DNA of 64,000 nucleotides. It comes from Bacillus sp. B1-b2. GTDB lineage: Bacteria; Bacillota; Bacilli; Bacillales; Cytobacillaceae. Shown piece by piece: positions 24,725 to 33,671 of this stretch (position 1 is the stretch's first letter; each line of letters begins with the position of its first letter). The position numbers and the translations under genes are program-made. The stretch lies in contig NZ_WEHU01000005.1 of NCBI RefSeq assembly GCF_009183415.1, positions 62,001 through 126,000 of the forward strand, in the 5' to 3' direction. The notes under the pieces are model-generated. The model saw nothing but the letters and a program-made list of their open reading frames with translations, had not been told where the DNA came from and did not search any database.

Positions 24725-25729
24725 ATGTCATCTGATCAATATGCCGTTATAGAATCTATAATAACAAGTAAAAAAGGGAGTTTCCTGGCAACCATTATGG
24801 CTGTGGAAGGTTCTGCCTATCGAAGAGAAGGTACTATGATGTTTATCTCTGAGAGTGGTATTGAAGTAGGCTTATTAAGTGGAGGTTGCTTAGAAGAAGA
24901 TATCATGGCTAGGATTGCAGTTCTTGAGAAAGATAAAGCTTTTTTAATGAACTATGATTTACGATCAGAAGATGATTTAGGATGGGGTCAAGGTATAGGA
25001 TGTGATGGAAGCATATGTGTTTTAGTAGAACCAATCACAAGCGATTTAATTCATGACTTTATTCAGATAAAAAATCAGCTCCGTTTAGGAAACGCAATGG
25101 AACATAAGAAATGTATTAATAAGGAACTCGAAATAGTAGAAAGTTGTACTTATAACAATGCTGAAAACTATTTCGAAAAAAGAGAGATGAAAATCCAGAT
25201 AAATGAATTAGCATGTAACCTTTTTTGGTGGTCTAATGAAGATGAATTAATCTTTCAACAAACCTTTTTTCCTCCTCCGAGACTCATTATTTACGGAGCA
25301 GGTCCAGATGTATTGCCAGTTGTCTCTTATGCAACAAATGCAGGATTTTATGTAGTACTTGCTGATTGGCGAGAAGCTTACTGTAAGGAAGAAAAAATCC
25401 CTTTTGCTAAGGAATATATTATAGACTATCCAATAGAAGCGATGAAGAAAATTCAACCTACAACAAAGGATTATTGCCTCCTTATGACTCATAGCTTTAG
25501 TAAGGATCAAGAATTGGTGAATTATCTTTTCCCTTTAAAATTAAATTACCTAGGTATACTAGGATCAAAAAAAAGAACGGAAAAACTGTTAAATAAGCTA
25601 AATCCTCCAGAGTGGGTATATTATCCAGTTGGTTTACCAATAGCTTCTGAGAGTCCAGAGGAAATTGCCATTAGTATTGTTGCAGAGCTAATCTTAATAA
25701 AAAATACCAAAAAGCGAGTTGCTTTATGA
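24725..25729 (+). CDS. pucA: XdhC/CoxI-family xanthine dehydrogenase maturation protein PucA
   Basis: A 334-residue XdhC/CoxI protein that supplies the sulfurated molybdenum cofactor to xanthine dehydrogenase. The N-terminal XdhC domain shows VEGSAYRREGTMMFI and GLLSGGCLEEDI, and the C-terminal Rossmann domain shows IYGAGPDVLPVVSYA and LGILGSKKRTEKLL. GGAGG lies 5 nt before the ATG at 24725; a TTG one codon earlier is possible. It is the first gene of the purine operon; its stop overlaps the start of pucB (ATGA). Confidence 0.9.
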   Translation: MSSDQYAVIESIITSKKGSFLATIMAVEGSAYRREGTMMFISESGIEVGLLSGGCLEEDIMARIAVLEKDKAFLMNYDLRSEDDLGWGQGIGCDGSICVLVEPITSDLIHDFIQIKNQLRLGNAMEHKKCINKELEIVESCTYNNAENYFEKREMKIQINELACNLFWWSNEDELIFQQTFFPPPRLIIYGAGPDVLPVVSYATNAGFYVVLADWREAYCKEEKIPFAKEYIIDYPIEAMKKIQPTTKDYCLLMTHSFSKDQELVNYLFPLKLNYLGILGSKKRTEKLLNKLNPPEWVYYPVGLPIASESPEEIAISIVAELILIKNTKKRVAL

Positions 25730-26337
25730 TTACGGCCATATATCTTGCTGCCGGAAGTAGTAGGAGAATGAGGAAAGCTAAACTTTCCATGGATTTAAAT
25801 CAGAGTAAAGTGGGAGATTTAGCATTATCCGTTATTCTTCATTCAAATGTGATTGATTATGTCATTGTGGTTGTTAATCAGCAGGATAACTTAGAGTGGA
25901 TCTCTAAAAGTAATATGGCAAGATTGGATAGTGGGAGTGGAGAAATAATTGTTTGCCCAGAAGCCGCGAGAGGGCAATCATACTCCTTAAAAAAAGGTTT
26001 TGAGATAGCGGTAACTAGGGGTGCAGATAAAATCCTTATTTGCTTAGCAGATCAACCTTTCATTACAGAAAAGCTATTAGAAACATTGGCAATTACAGAG
26101 TGGGATGAAAAGGACGATTTTATAGCTAGTTCTCATCATGAGATTGTAAAACCTCCTATCTTATTTCGGAGAGAGGTATACTCAAAAGTAAGAAAGTTAG
26201 AAGGTGATGTTGGAGCAAAGCGACTTATTCAGAAGGGCGAATTATACGGTAAGAAGATTGAATTTTCTGAAGAAAAGCTTTTTTATGATATAGATACAGA
26301 AGAAGATTATTTTCGGATTTTAGAAAGAAGGGATTGA
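25726..26337 (+). CDS. pucB: Molybdenum cofactor nucleotidyltransferase PucB (MobA/MocA type)
   Basis: A 203-residue NTP transferase of the MobA-like family with the nucleotide-binding start YLAAGSSRRMRKAKLSMDL and the metal-site LADQPFITEKLL. In xanthine dehydrogenase operons this protein adds CMP to molybdopterin to give the cytosine-dinucleotide cofactor. It overlaps pucA by 4 nt and ends 1 nt before pucC, so translation is coupled. The cytidylyl rather than guanylyl specificity is inferred from the operon. Confidence 0.88.
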   Translation: MITAIYLAAGSSRRMRKAKLSMDLNQSKVGDLALSVILHSNVIDYVIVVVNQQDNLEWISKSNMARLDSGSGEIIVCPEAARGQSYSLKKGFEIAVTRGADKILICLADQPFITEKLLETLAITEWDEKDDFIASSHHEIVKPPILFRREVYSKVRKLEGDVGAKRLIQKGELYGKKIEFSEEKLFYDIDTEEDYFRILERRD

Positions 26338-26338
26338 A

Positions 26339-27220
26339 ATGAAGGGACAAAAAGATTCTAATCTTACAATAGTTGATGTACCGAATAATCTTAATGAGTT
26401 TCAAGAAATGAAAAGTCCTAATAGCCTGATAATCGGTGGCGGTACATACATGCAGTTAAACTGGGAAGCAGGAATAAAAAAGCCGAAACGTATGATAAGT
26501 ATCCATAAGTTATCGATACTACAAGCTATAGAAGAAGTGGAGTGGGAGGAGAAAGCATGTATTAAAATAGGCTCCTCTGTTACTATTGCTAGTTGTTTAA
26601 AAAGTCCACTTATAGCAAAATATGCGAGTATTCTATCAGAAGCTTGTCAAAAAATTGCTGCTCCTGCAGTACGCAATCGTGCCACTATAGGCGGAAATAT
26701 TTGCAGTAAAGTAGGAGATTGTATTCCAGTTCTTTTAGCCCTTGATGCAAGGCTGCAGTTTTTTGGGGAAAAAGAATATACCATTTCGTTGAATGAGTGG
26801 TTAAGCTTGGAAAACTCTGATCCTGATGATTTGTTAGTTAGTATCCTAATTCCTTCAAAGAAACCTACTTCTATTCAGACATTTGCTTTTTTTCATAAAG
26901 TTGGAAGAAGAAAAGCATTTACAGCTGCCATTATTTCCATTGCTGGTTATATAGAATTAGAAAATAAAAAGATACAGAAGGTGAATTTAACGATTGGGGG
27001 CGGCTCTCATGTTCCCTGTCATATAGTGAAGGCAGAGCATGAGTTATTCCATGTAAATATAGAAAATATTAATTGGAAGAATCTTCATGAAATAATCAAA
27101 GCTGGTTTTTCTACATACACCGATCCATTCGTATCTGCGGAATATCGTAAAACGATTTCTGCAAATCTCTTTGTCACAAACTTAAAAAGAATGGTTCATT
27201 CATTGGAGGGAGACGGATGA
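26339..27220 (+). CDS. pucC: Xanthine dehydrogenase FAD-binding subunit PucC
   Basis: A 293-residue CoxM/XdhB-type flavoprotein. The FAD motifs are visible: LIIGGGTYMQLNWEAG near residue 30 and AAPAVRNRATIGGNICSKVGDCIP near residue 120. A C-terminal CO-dehydrogenase flavoprotein domain follows. It passes electrons from the Fe-S subunit to NAD or another acceptor. It starts 1 nt after pucB and overlaps pucD by 4 nt. Confidence 0.92.
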   Translation: MKGQKDSNLTIVDVPNNLNEFQEMKSPNSLIIGGGTYMQLNWEAGIKKPKRMISIHKLSILQAIEEVEWEEKACIKIGSSVTIASCLKSPLIAKYASILSEACQKIAAPAVRNRATIGGNICSKVGDCIPVLLALDARLQFFGEKEYTISLNEWLSLENSDPDDLLVSILIPSKKPTSIQTFAFFHKVGRRKAFTAAIISIAGYIELENKKIQKVNLTIGGGSHVPCHIVKAEHELFHVNIENINWKNLHEIIKAGFSTYTDPFVSAEYRKTISANLFVTNLKRMVHSLEGDG

Positions 27221-29496
27221 TCCTAAATAGTCAAAATATGGGCAATCGATGGAAGATTAGAAGAGATGGAGAACAAAAAGTAACTGGTAGTTTGCAATAT
27301 TTAACAGATTTGTATTTTCCAGAAATGCTGTACGGCTCTGTCCTTAGAAGTGAGTATCCGCATGCTGAAGTTCTTTTCATTGATACGCAGGAAGCAGAAG
27401 CACTGCCTGGTGTTGTTGCTGTTATTACCTATCGAGATGTTCCAGGATTAAATGGATTTGGCATTGTCATTCAAGATCAGCCTGTTTTATGTGAAGATAA
27501 AGTGAGATATGTAGGAGATGCTATTGCAGCTGTTGCGGCTGAAACAAAGGAGATAGCAGAGCAAGCTCTTGCTCTCATTCAAGTGAAATATAAGGTATTA
27601 GAACCTATAACTGATCCTGAATTAAGCTTGTTAGAAAATACTACTAAATTACATCCTAATGGAAATCTCTTGCATTCCGCGATATTTGAGAAAGGAAGCT
27701 TAGAGTTAGAACCTATTTTTTCCTCTTGTAATGTAGTTGTAGAAGATGTATATGAAACACCTAGGCAAATGCATGTATACATGGAGACAGAAGGTGGAGT
27801 AGCGGTTCCAGAGAAGAATGGGGAACTAACAATATATGCTCCTACTCAACATGGATTTAAAGATCAATTGCAATTATCAAGAATTTTAAATATACCAAAA
27901 GAGAAAATTCGGGTAATCTCTAGTCCAATCGGTGGGTCATTTGGAGGAAAAGATGAATTAAATATTCAGCCTTATATTAGTATTCTAGCATTAAAAACAG
28001 GAAAACCAGTTAAAATTCATCAATCTAGAAGAATGTCTGTACTATCTAGTATTAAAAGACATCCAATGAAAATCTATATGAAAACAGGTGCAGACTCAAC
28101 AGGGAAAATAGTGGCTCATCAGGTGAAAATTATAGCAGATACTGGCGCTTATGCGACATTAGGTCCTGCTGTTTTGGATTTTGCTGTTGAGCATAGTGCG
28201 GGACCATATCGTATGGAAAATATTTTAGTAGAGGGCTTCTCTGTTTATACGAATAATGGGGTAGCAGGTGAATTTAGAGGTTTCGGTGGAAATCAAATTA
28301 CTTTTGCATTAGAAACGCAAATAGAAAGATTAGCTGAAAAGCTGAAGATGGACTGTACAATGGTGCGTGAAAGAAACATTCGAAATCAAGATGATCTAGG
28401 ACCTGTGGAACAAGAAATTGTTCCGACTAATGGAGCAAAAGCAGTCTTGAAAGAGATTTTAAAATCTCCTATTCTAGCAAACAAAGATGCTAAGAAAGCT
28501 TCAAGTGAATTTATCATAAAAGGAACGGGCTATAGTATTACCATGCATGGTGGAGGATTGGGATATGGTAGACCAGACCCATCAGGTGCTAGGTTATCTT
28601 TAAATAAAGAAGGTAAACTGGAGGTTTCCTTTGGGTTTGAAGAATGCGGACAAGGCTTAATAACAAGTATTGAGATGATTATGACAGAAACATTCCAATG
28701 CAGTTCGGAAGACATAGAAATTATTATAGGTGATACTTCAAAAGTTCCCCATTCTGGGTCTTCCACTGCCTCAAGGTCGACAAGTATGGTTTGGCTGGGT
28801 ATTAATAAGCTCAAAGAGGAATTTACAGATGCTTTATTAGTGCTTGCACAAAAATTTACTTCATTAAAAAAGGATACTCTTTATCTTGGAAAAAGTGGTG
28901 TGTGGGCGTTTGGAAAGGAACAAGAAAAAAACTCATTAGTAGTAACTTATAAGCAATTAGCTGAAACGGCAGAAGTATTGCCATTGGTTACCACTAATTA
29001 TCACTTTCCAACTACTCCAAACTCTATAGATGGAGGTCATTATTTATATACATTTGCAGGTGTAGCATGTGAAGTAGAAATAGATGTGTTAACTGGAAGA
29101 GTAGTTGTAACAAAAATGGATCATGCGATATCTGCAGGACCAATTGTTAATCCAATGGGGTACTTAGGCCAAATTGAAGGTGGTGCAAGTATGGGGCTTG
29201 GATTTACCTTAATGGAAGATGCTGTGATGGAAAACAGTAGATATATGGTTGGCAATTTAGATAATTACTTAATTCCAACTATTATGGATATACCTAAACA
29301 AACAAATGTGATTGGAATAGAGGAACTATTAGCAGGAGATGAATTTGGACCAAGAGGGGTAGGAGAAATTGGAACAGTTGCTGTTGCGCCCGCTATTATT
29401 TCTGCCATTCATCAGGCTACAAATGTATGGATTACGAAATTACCGATAAATACCTCTGACATTTTAGCAGCTGTAAAGGACAGATTCATCATTTAA
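27217..29496 (+). CDS. pucD: Xanthine dehydrogenase molybdenum-binding subunit PucD
   Basis: A 759-residue catalytic subunit of the xanthine oxidase family, oxidising hypoxanthine/xanthine to urate. The N-terminal a/b hammerhead domain (TGSLQYLTDLYFPEMLYGSV) is followed by molybdopterin-binding segments PIGGSFGGKDE and GEFRGFGGNQ and the catalytic glutamate in RGVGEIGTVAVAPA. Length fits bacterial three-subunit enzymes. It overlaps pucC (ATGA) and is followed 9 nt later by the Fe-S subunit. Confidence 0.94.
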   Translation: MILNSQNMGNRWKIRRDGEQKVTGSLQYLTDLYFPEMLYGSVLRSEYPHAEVLFIDTQEAEALPGVVAVITYRDVPGLNGFGIVIQDQPVLCEDKVRYVGDAIAAVAAETKEIAEQALALIQVKYKVLEPITDPELSLLENTTKLHPNGNLLHSAIFEKGSLELEPIFSSCNVVVEDVYETPRQMHVYMETEGGVAVPEKNGELTIYAPTQHGFKDQLQLSRILNIPKEKIRVISSPIGGSFGGKDELNIQPYISILALKTGKPVKIHQSRRMSVLSSIKRHPMKIYMKTGADSTGKIVAHQVKIIADTGAYATLGPAVLDFAVEHSAGPYRMENILVEGFSVYTNNGVAGEFRGFGGNQITFALETQIERLAEKLKMDCTMVRERNIRNQDDLGPVEQEIVPTNGAKAVLKEILKSPILANKDAKKASSEFIIKGTGYSITMHGGGLGYGRPDPSGARLSLNKEGKLEVSFGFEECGQGLITSIEMIMTETFQCSSEDIEIIIGDTSKVPHSGSSTASRSTSMVWLGINKLKEEFTDALLVLAQKFTSLKKDTLYLGKSGVWAFGKEQEKNSLVVTYKQLAETAEVLPLVTTNYHFPTTPNSIDGGHYLYTFAGVACEVEIDVLTGRVVVTKMDHAISAGPIVNPMGYLGQIEGGASMGLGFTLMEDAVMENSRYMVGNLDNYLIPTIMDIPKQTNVIGIEELLAGDEFGPRGVGEIGTVAVAPAIISAIHQATNVWITKLPINTSDILAAVKDRFII

Positions 29497-29505
29497 AAGA
29501 GGGAG

Positions 29506-29991
29506 TTGAGGGAATTGGAGAGACCAACTGTAATAAATCATACAATTACTTTTACCTTAAATGGTAAGCTAATAAACTTAGAGATTTCTCCTACCTATCG
29601 CTTAGTAGATATATTACGAGATATTTTACACCTTACTGGAACAAAGATAGCTTGTGAGGTAGGGAGATGCGGAGCATGCTCTGTAATAATGAACAAACAG
29701 CTTGTAAATGCCTGCCTCATTATGGCTTATCAATTGGAAGGTGCTGAAATCATAACAATTGAAGCATTATCAAAAGATGCTTTGCATCCGATTCAAGAAG
29801 CATTCTTACAAGCAGGTGCCCTTCAATGTGGATATTGTACCCCAGGTATGGTGATGGCTCTAAAGAGTTTACTAGATGAAAATACCAAACCCTCCAAAGA
29901 GGAAGTGCATACAGCCTTATCTGGTAATTTATGTAGATGTACGGGATATGAGGGTATTCTGAGAGCTGTCGATCTTTTGATTCAAGAATAA
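29506..29991 (+). CDS. pucE: Xanthine dehydrogenase 2Fe-2S subunit PucE
   Basis: A protein of up to 161 residues with two [2Fe-2S] centres: a ferredoxin-type cluster (CEVGRCGACSV plus a later Cys) and a four-helix domain with QCGYCTPGM and GNLCRCTGYEGI. It transfers electrons from the molybdenum site to FAD. Two TTG starts are possible, 29506 and 29515; GAGGGAG ends 1 nt before the first and 10 nt before the second, so the second may be used. No ATG fits. Confidence 0.93.
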   Translation: MRELERPTVINHTITFTLNGKLINLEISPTYRLVDILRDILHLTGTKIACEVGRCGACSVIMNKQLVNACLIMAYQLEGAEIITIEALSKDALHPIQEAFLQAGALQCGYCTPGMVMALKSLLDENTKPSKEEVHTALSGNLCRCTGYEGILRAVDLLIQE

Positions 29992-30011
29992 AGAATGAGA
30001 GGAAGAGAAAG

Positions 30012-30518
30012 ATGTATCATTTATCGGATGTAAATCAAATGAGCCGCGAGGAATTTATGGAGAAAATAGGATGGGTATTTGAACATAGTCCATGGATATC
30101 CAGTCTTGCTTGGAAATATAGACCATTTAGTGATCGGAATATCCTACATCAGATGATGGTTCAAGTAGTGGAAGATGCTACGAAAAGTGATCAAATGAAT
30201 TTAATACGTGCACATCCTGACTTAGGTTCAAGATTGCAAATGACCGATTCATCTGTAAGAGAGCAAAAGGGAGCTGGCTTAAATACATTAAGTGAGGAGG
30301 AATATCAGCAGTTTGTTTCTTTAAATAAAGAGTATATATCTAAATTTCAGTTTCCGTTTATACTAGCTGTTAAAGGACATACAAAGGATAGTATTTACAA
30401 AGAAATGCAGAATAGATATCACCATTCCGAAGCAGAAGAATTTGAGACAGCACTAAAGCAAATATACATTATTACAAAATTTAGATTAGAGGATATTATT
30501 TTATCAGATGAAGAGTAG
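30012..30518 (+). CDS. uraD: OHCU decarboxylase (UraD), separate single-domain form
   Basis: A 168-residue 2-oxo-4-hydroxy-4-carboxy-5-ureidoimidazoline decarboxylase that gives S-allantoin. It has LIRAHPDLGSRLQM (catalytic His) and FILAVKGHTKDSIYKEM. In B. subtilis this domain is the N-terminal part of PucL, fused to uricase; here it ends after the decarboxylase domain and no uricase follows. The length is normal for a stand-alone UraD, so it is not truncated. 20 nt after pucE, with GAGGAAGAGAAAG before the ATG. Confidence 0.93.
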   Translation: MYHLSDVNQMSREEFMEKIGWVFEHSPWISSLAWKYRPFSDRNILHQMMVQVVEDATKSDQMNLIRAHPDLGSRLQMTDSSVREQKGAGLNTLSEEEYQQFVSLNKEYISKFQFPFILAVKGHTKDSIYKEMQNRYHHSEAEEFETALKQIYIITKFRLEDIILSDEE

Positions 30519-30527
30519 GTGTTTAAG

Positions 30528-30872
30528 GTGAAAACAGGAATTACTTCACATGTACTAGATATAACTACTGGAAAGCCAGCAGTAGGCATGAAAGTAGAGC
30601 TCTACCAGATTAAATCGCAAGAAAAGGCGCTACTATCAAGTGGAATTACGAATTCAGACGGAAGAGTAGATGAAAGCTTATTACATAAAGTTATAACAGG
30701 CGAATTTGAGTTGCTATTTTATGTGGAAGAGTATTATAAAAGTACTAATAATAGCGAGAATATTTTTTTTACCACAATTCCTATTCGTTTCTATACACAA
30801 GAGAGTGAAACACATTATCATATCCCTTTATTATTATCTAGATGGGGATATCAAACTTATCGAGGTAGTTAG
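30528..30872 (+). CDS. pucM: 5-hydroxyisourate hydrolase PucM
   Basis: A 114-residue transthyretin-related HIU hydrolase. It begins TGITSHVLDITTGKPAVGM (N-terminal His motif) and ends YQTYRGS, the C-terminal YRGS signature of HIU hydrolases as opposed to transthyretin. The GTG at 30528 is preferred, with TAGGTG 6 nt before it; an in-frame GTG at 30519 overlaps that site. The TAG of uraD forms part of the site, so translation is coupled. Confidence 0.93.
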   Translation: MKTGITSHVLDITTGKPAVGMKVELYQIKSQEKALLSSGITNSDGRVDESLLHKVITGEFELLFYVEEYYKSTNNSENIFFTTIPIRFYTQESETHYHIPLLLSRWGYQTYRGS

Positions 30873-30906
30873 CTAAAATGTATACAAGATAGGTGGAGAA
30901 TAACAC

Positions 30907-32223
30907 ATGGGTCGAATGGATCTTTTAATTAAAAATGGCACTTTAGTTCAGCCTACTCAAACAGTTCAAGCAGATATTGGAATAGCAAATGGAAAAATAG
31001 TAGAAATAAGTGCTAATCTATCTAATAGAGATGCAAACAAAATAATAGATGCAAAAGGAATGCATCTCTTTCCTGGCCTTATTGATCCACATGTTCATTT
31101 TAATGAACCAGGTAGAGCAGATTGGGAAGGGATTACAACTGGGAGTAAAAGTGTTGCTGCTGGAGGCGGAACACTATACTTTGATATGCCATTAAATAGC
31201 CATCCACCAACTATTTCAAAAGAAGCTTTTCGAATGAAAGAGAATCTAGCAAACCAAAAATCTTTGGTAGATTTTCGTTTATGGGGTGGGGTAGTACCAG
31301 GTAATGTAGAAGAACTAGAGAAATTACATCATGCAGGTGTTATTGGGTTTAAAGCCTTTATGTCTAATAGTGGCATAGAGGACTTTTCTCACTCTGATGA
31401 CCATACTTTACTAGAGTCCATGAAAAAAATTTCTACCTTGAACAGTATACTTGCTGTACATGCAGAGAGTGACGTCATAACAGAGTTTTTAGGAAAGGAA
31501 AATGTTTTACTGAATAAATACTCAGCAATTGATTTTTCCAATGCAAGACCAATTTATTCTGAAATAGAAGCAGTTCAACGTATAATTGCTTTCGCCGAAG
31601 CAACAAATTGTAAAGTTCATATTGTCCATATTTCGAGTGCTAAAGTACTGGAACCTATTTTAGATGCTAAGAAAAGAGGGATAGATATAAGTGTGGAAAC
31701 CTGTCCACATTATCTTTCTTTAAATCTAGTAGATCTAGAAGAATTGGGAAGTATAGCAAAATGCGCTCCTCCCCTTAGAAGTCAACAGGAAGTAGATTTA
31801 TTATGGGAATCGATACGTAATGAGGAAATGGATGTAATAGGCTCTGATCACTCTCCATCATTAAGCTCGATGAAAAAAGGAACCTTTTTAGAGGCGTGGG
31901 GAGGAATATCTGGTTGTCAATCTACCTTATCCATTTTATTAGAAGAAGGTTACTGGAAAAGAAGCATCCCTCTAGAAGTGATTGCAAAAATTACAAGTGA
32001 AAACGCCGCAAAAAGATTTGGTTTATATCCAAAAAAAGGTGCACTTTCTATAGGTAGCGACGCAGATATAGCCATTGTTGATATAAGCGAAACATATACA
32101 CTAGAAAAAGAGGATTTGTTTTATAAAAACAAGCAAAGTCCTTATATTGGGAAAACCTATCGTGGGAAAGTAAAACGAACTATTAGTAATGGGAAGCTAG
32201 TGTATGAAGATGACGAAGAATAA
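30907..32223 (+). CDS. pucH: Allantoinase PucH
   Basis: A 438-residue cyclic amidohydrolase that opens allantoin to allantoate. The metal ligands are DPHVHFNEPG (HxH), the carbamylated lysine in GVIGFKAFMSNSG, His in LAVHAES and VHIVHISS, and Asp in GSDHSPS. It is the last gene of the puc operon, with GGTGGAG before the ATG. A hairpin plus T-run follows. Allantoate amidohydrolase and permeases of the pathway are not in the window. Confidence 0.93.
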   Translation: MGRMDLLIKNGTLVQPTQTVQADIGIANGKIVEISANLSNRDANKIIDAKGMHLFPGLIDPHVHFNEPGRADWEGITTGSKSVAAGGGTLYFDMPLNSHPPTISKEAFRMKENLANQKSLVDFRLWGGVVPGNVEELEKLHHAGVIGFKAFMSNSGIEDFSHSDDHTLLESMKKISTLNSILAVHAESDVITEFLGKENVLLNKYSAIDFSNARPIYSEIEAVQRIIAFAEATNCKVHIVHISSAKVLEPILDAKKRGIDISVETCPHYLSLNLVDLEELGSIAKCAPPLRSQQEVDLLWESIRNEEMDVIGSDHSPSLSSMKKGTFLEAWGGISGCQSTLSILLEEGYWKRSIPLEVIAKITSENAAKRFGLYPKKGALSIGSDADIAIVDISETYTLEKEDLFYKNKQSPYIGKTYRGKVKRTISNGKLVYEDDEE

Positions 32224-32224
32224 G

Positions 32225-32268
32225 GAATGAAAAGAGGACTATTTTCTATAATGGTCTTCTTTTTTTGT
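32225..32268 (+). terminator. Terminator of the puc operon
   Basis: AAGAGGACTATT pairs imperfectly with AATGGTCTTCTT, followed by T7. Confidence 0.75.
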
Positions 32269-32315
32269 TATATAAGCAATGTATTTGGAGGAAAGGTGGA
32301 AATAGTAGTATTGAT

Positions 32316-32361
32316 AAATAACGAATAATTTTCGTTATTAAATTAAAAAATGTTCGGTAAT
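32316..32361 (+). promoter_or_regulatory. Probable PurR (PurBox) operator pair upstream of purT
   Basis: An inverted repeat AATAACGAA-N5-TTCGTTATT (32317-32339) and, 7 nt further, the minus-strand motif ATTACCGAACATT (about 32348-32360). The latter fits the PurR box form AWWWCCGAACWWT, and the left CGAA arm faces it with about 17 nt between the boxes, as PurBox pairs do in bacilli. Position about 100 bp before purT. Confidence 0.55.
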
Positions 32362-32451
32362 TATCTAAAAAACACTTGAATAGACCTAAAATTTACGATA
32401 ATATGCACAATAAAGGAATAATCATATTTTCGTAAGGGGGATTTTGTATCT

Positions 32452-33642
32452 ATGTTAGGGGCACCATATACTTCACAAGCAAAAAAGTTCATGTTATTAG
32501 GAGCAGGTGAGTTAGGAAAGGAAGTAATCATTGAAGCTCAACGATTGGGATTAGAAACGATTGCTGTTGATCGTTATAATGAGGCACCAGCCATGCAAGT
32601 AGCTCATCACTCTTATACGATTGATATGTTAGATTCTGCTCAATTAAGAGAAATTATTACAAAAGAGAAACCAGATTTTATTGTTCCTGAGATAGAAGCA
32701 TTGGATACAAGTGCATTATTAGAGATGGAAAAAGAGGGTTTTACCATTGTCCCAACAGCAAATGCGACCTTTTTAACCATGGATCGAGAAGGAATTAGAA
32801 GACTTGCAAGTGAAACATTAGGACTACCAACTGCAAAATATGAATTTGCGAATAGTTTAGAAGAATTACAAGAAGCTGTACATAAAATTGGAAAACCATG
32901 TGTCATTAAACCAGTTATGAGTTCATCAGGTAAAGGTCAAAGTATTTGTAGAAATAACGAAGATATAGAAAAATCATGGAAAGAGGCAATAGAGGGTGGG
33001 AGAGGAAAAAATGCTAGAGTAATTATCGAAGAGTTTATTCATTTTGACTCAGAAATTACGTTACTAACTGTGCGATCCACTAACGGAACTATTTTCTGTC
33101 CACCTATTGGTCATACTCAGAAGGATGGAGACTATATAGAATCTTGGCAGCCTCATTTTATGTCAGATGAGCAGCTAGAGGAAGCAGAAAGCATCGCTAA
33201 AAAAATAACGGACACGTTAGGAGGGTATGGGGTATTTGGTGTTGAATTGTTCTTGACTTCGAATGGTGTATATTTTAGTGAAGTATCTCCAAGACCGCAT
33301 GATACAGGCATGGTTACGTTAATCACACAGAATTTATCTGAATTTGCTTTACATGTTAGAGCAATTGTAGGCTTACCGAATACGAATGTAAGGCTATATG
33401 CTGCAGGAGCTAGTAAAACCTTAAAAGCAGATAGAGAATGTGATGTATATCAAATAAACGGATTAGACAAAGCACTAGAAGTTCCTGATACAGAGATCCG
33501 CGTTTTCGGAAAACCTAAAACCCTTGTTGGCAGAAGAATGGCTGTAACATTACATACAAATGAAACAGTTGAGTTAGCATTAGAGGGTGTTCGTAAGGCA
33601 GCTGAACAGTTATCCATCACCTATCAAGGGGAAGAAAAATAA
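32452..33642 (+). CDS. purT: Formate-dependent phosphoribosylglycinamide formyltransferase PurT
   Basis: A 396-residue ATP-grasp enzyme that makes formyl-GAR from GAR, ATP and formate, an alternative to folate-dependent PurN. Family segments are [48 protein letters not shown] and [15 protein letters not shown]. Two PurBox-like motifs lie upstream, so purine repression is likely. It is followed 29 nt later by an OFA-type transporter. Its formate requirement links it to pflAB. Confidence 0.96.
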   Translation: MLGAPYTSQAKKFMLLGAGELGKEVIIEAQRLGLETIAVDRYNEAPAMQVAHHSYTIDMLDSAQLREIITKEKPDFIVPEIEALDTSALLEMEKEGFTIVPTANATFLTMDREGIRRLASETLGLPTAKYEFANSLEELQEAVHKIGKPCVIKPVMSSSGKGQSICRNNEDIEKSWKEAIEGGRGKNARVIIEEFIHFDSEITLLTVRSTNGTIFCPPIGHTQKDGDYIESWQPHFMSDEQLEEAESIAKKITDTLGGYGVFGVELFLTSNGVYFSEVSPRPHDTGMVTLITQNLSEFALHVRAIVGLPNTNVRLYAAGASKTLKADRECDVYQINGLDKALEVPDTEIRVFGKPKTLVGRRMAVTLHTNETVELALEGVRKAAEQLSITYQGEEK

Positions 33643-33671
33643 AATATAACATAAATTGGGGAGAAAACAAC

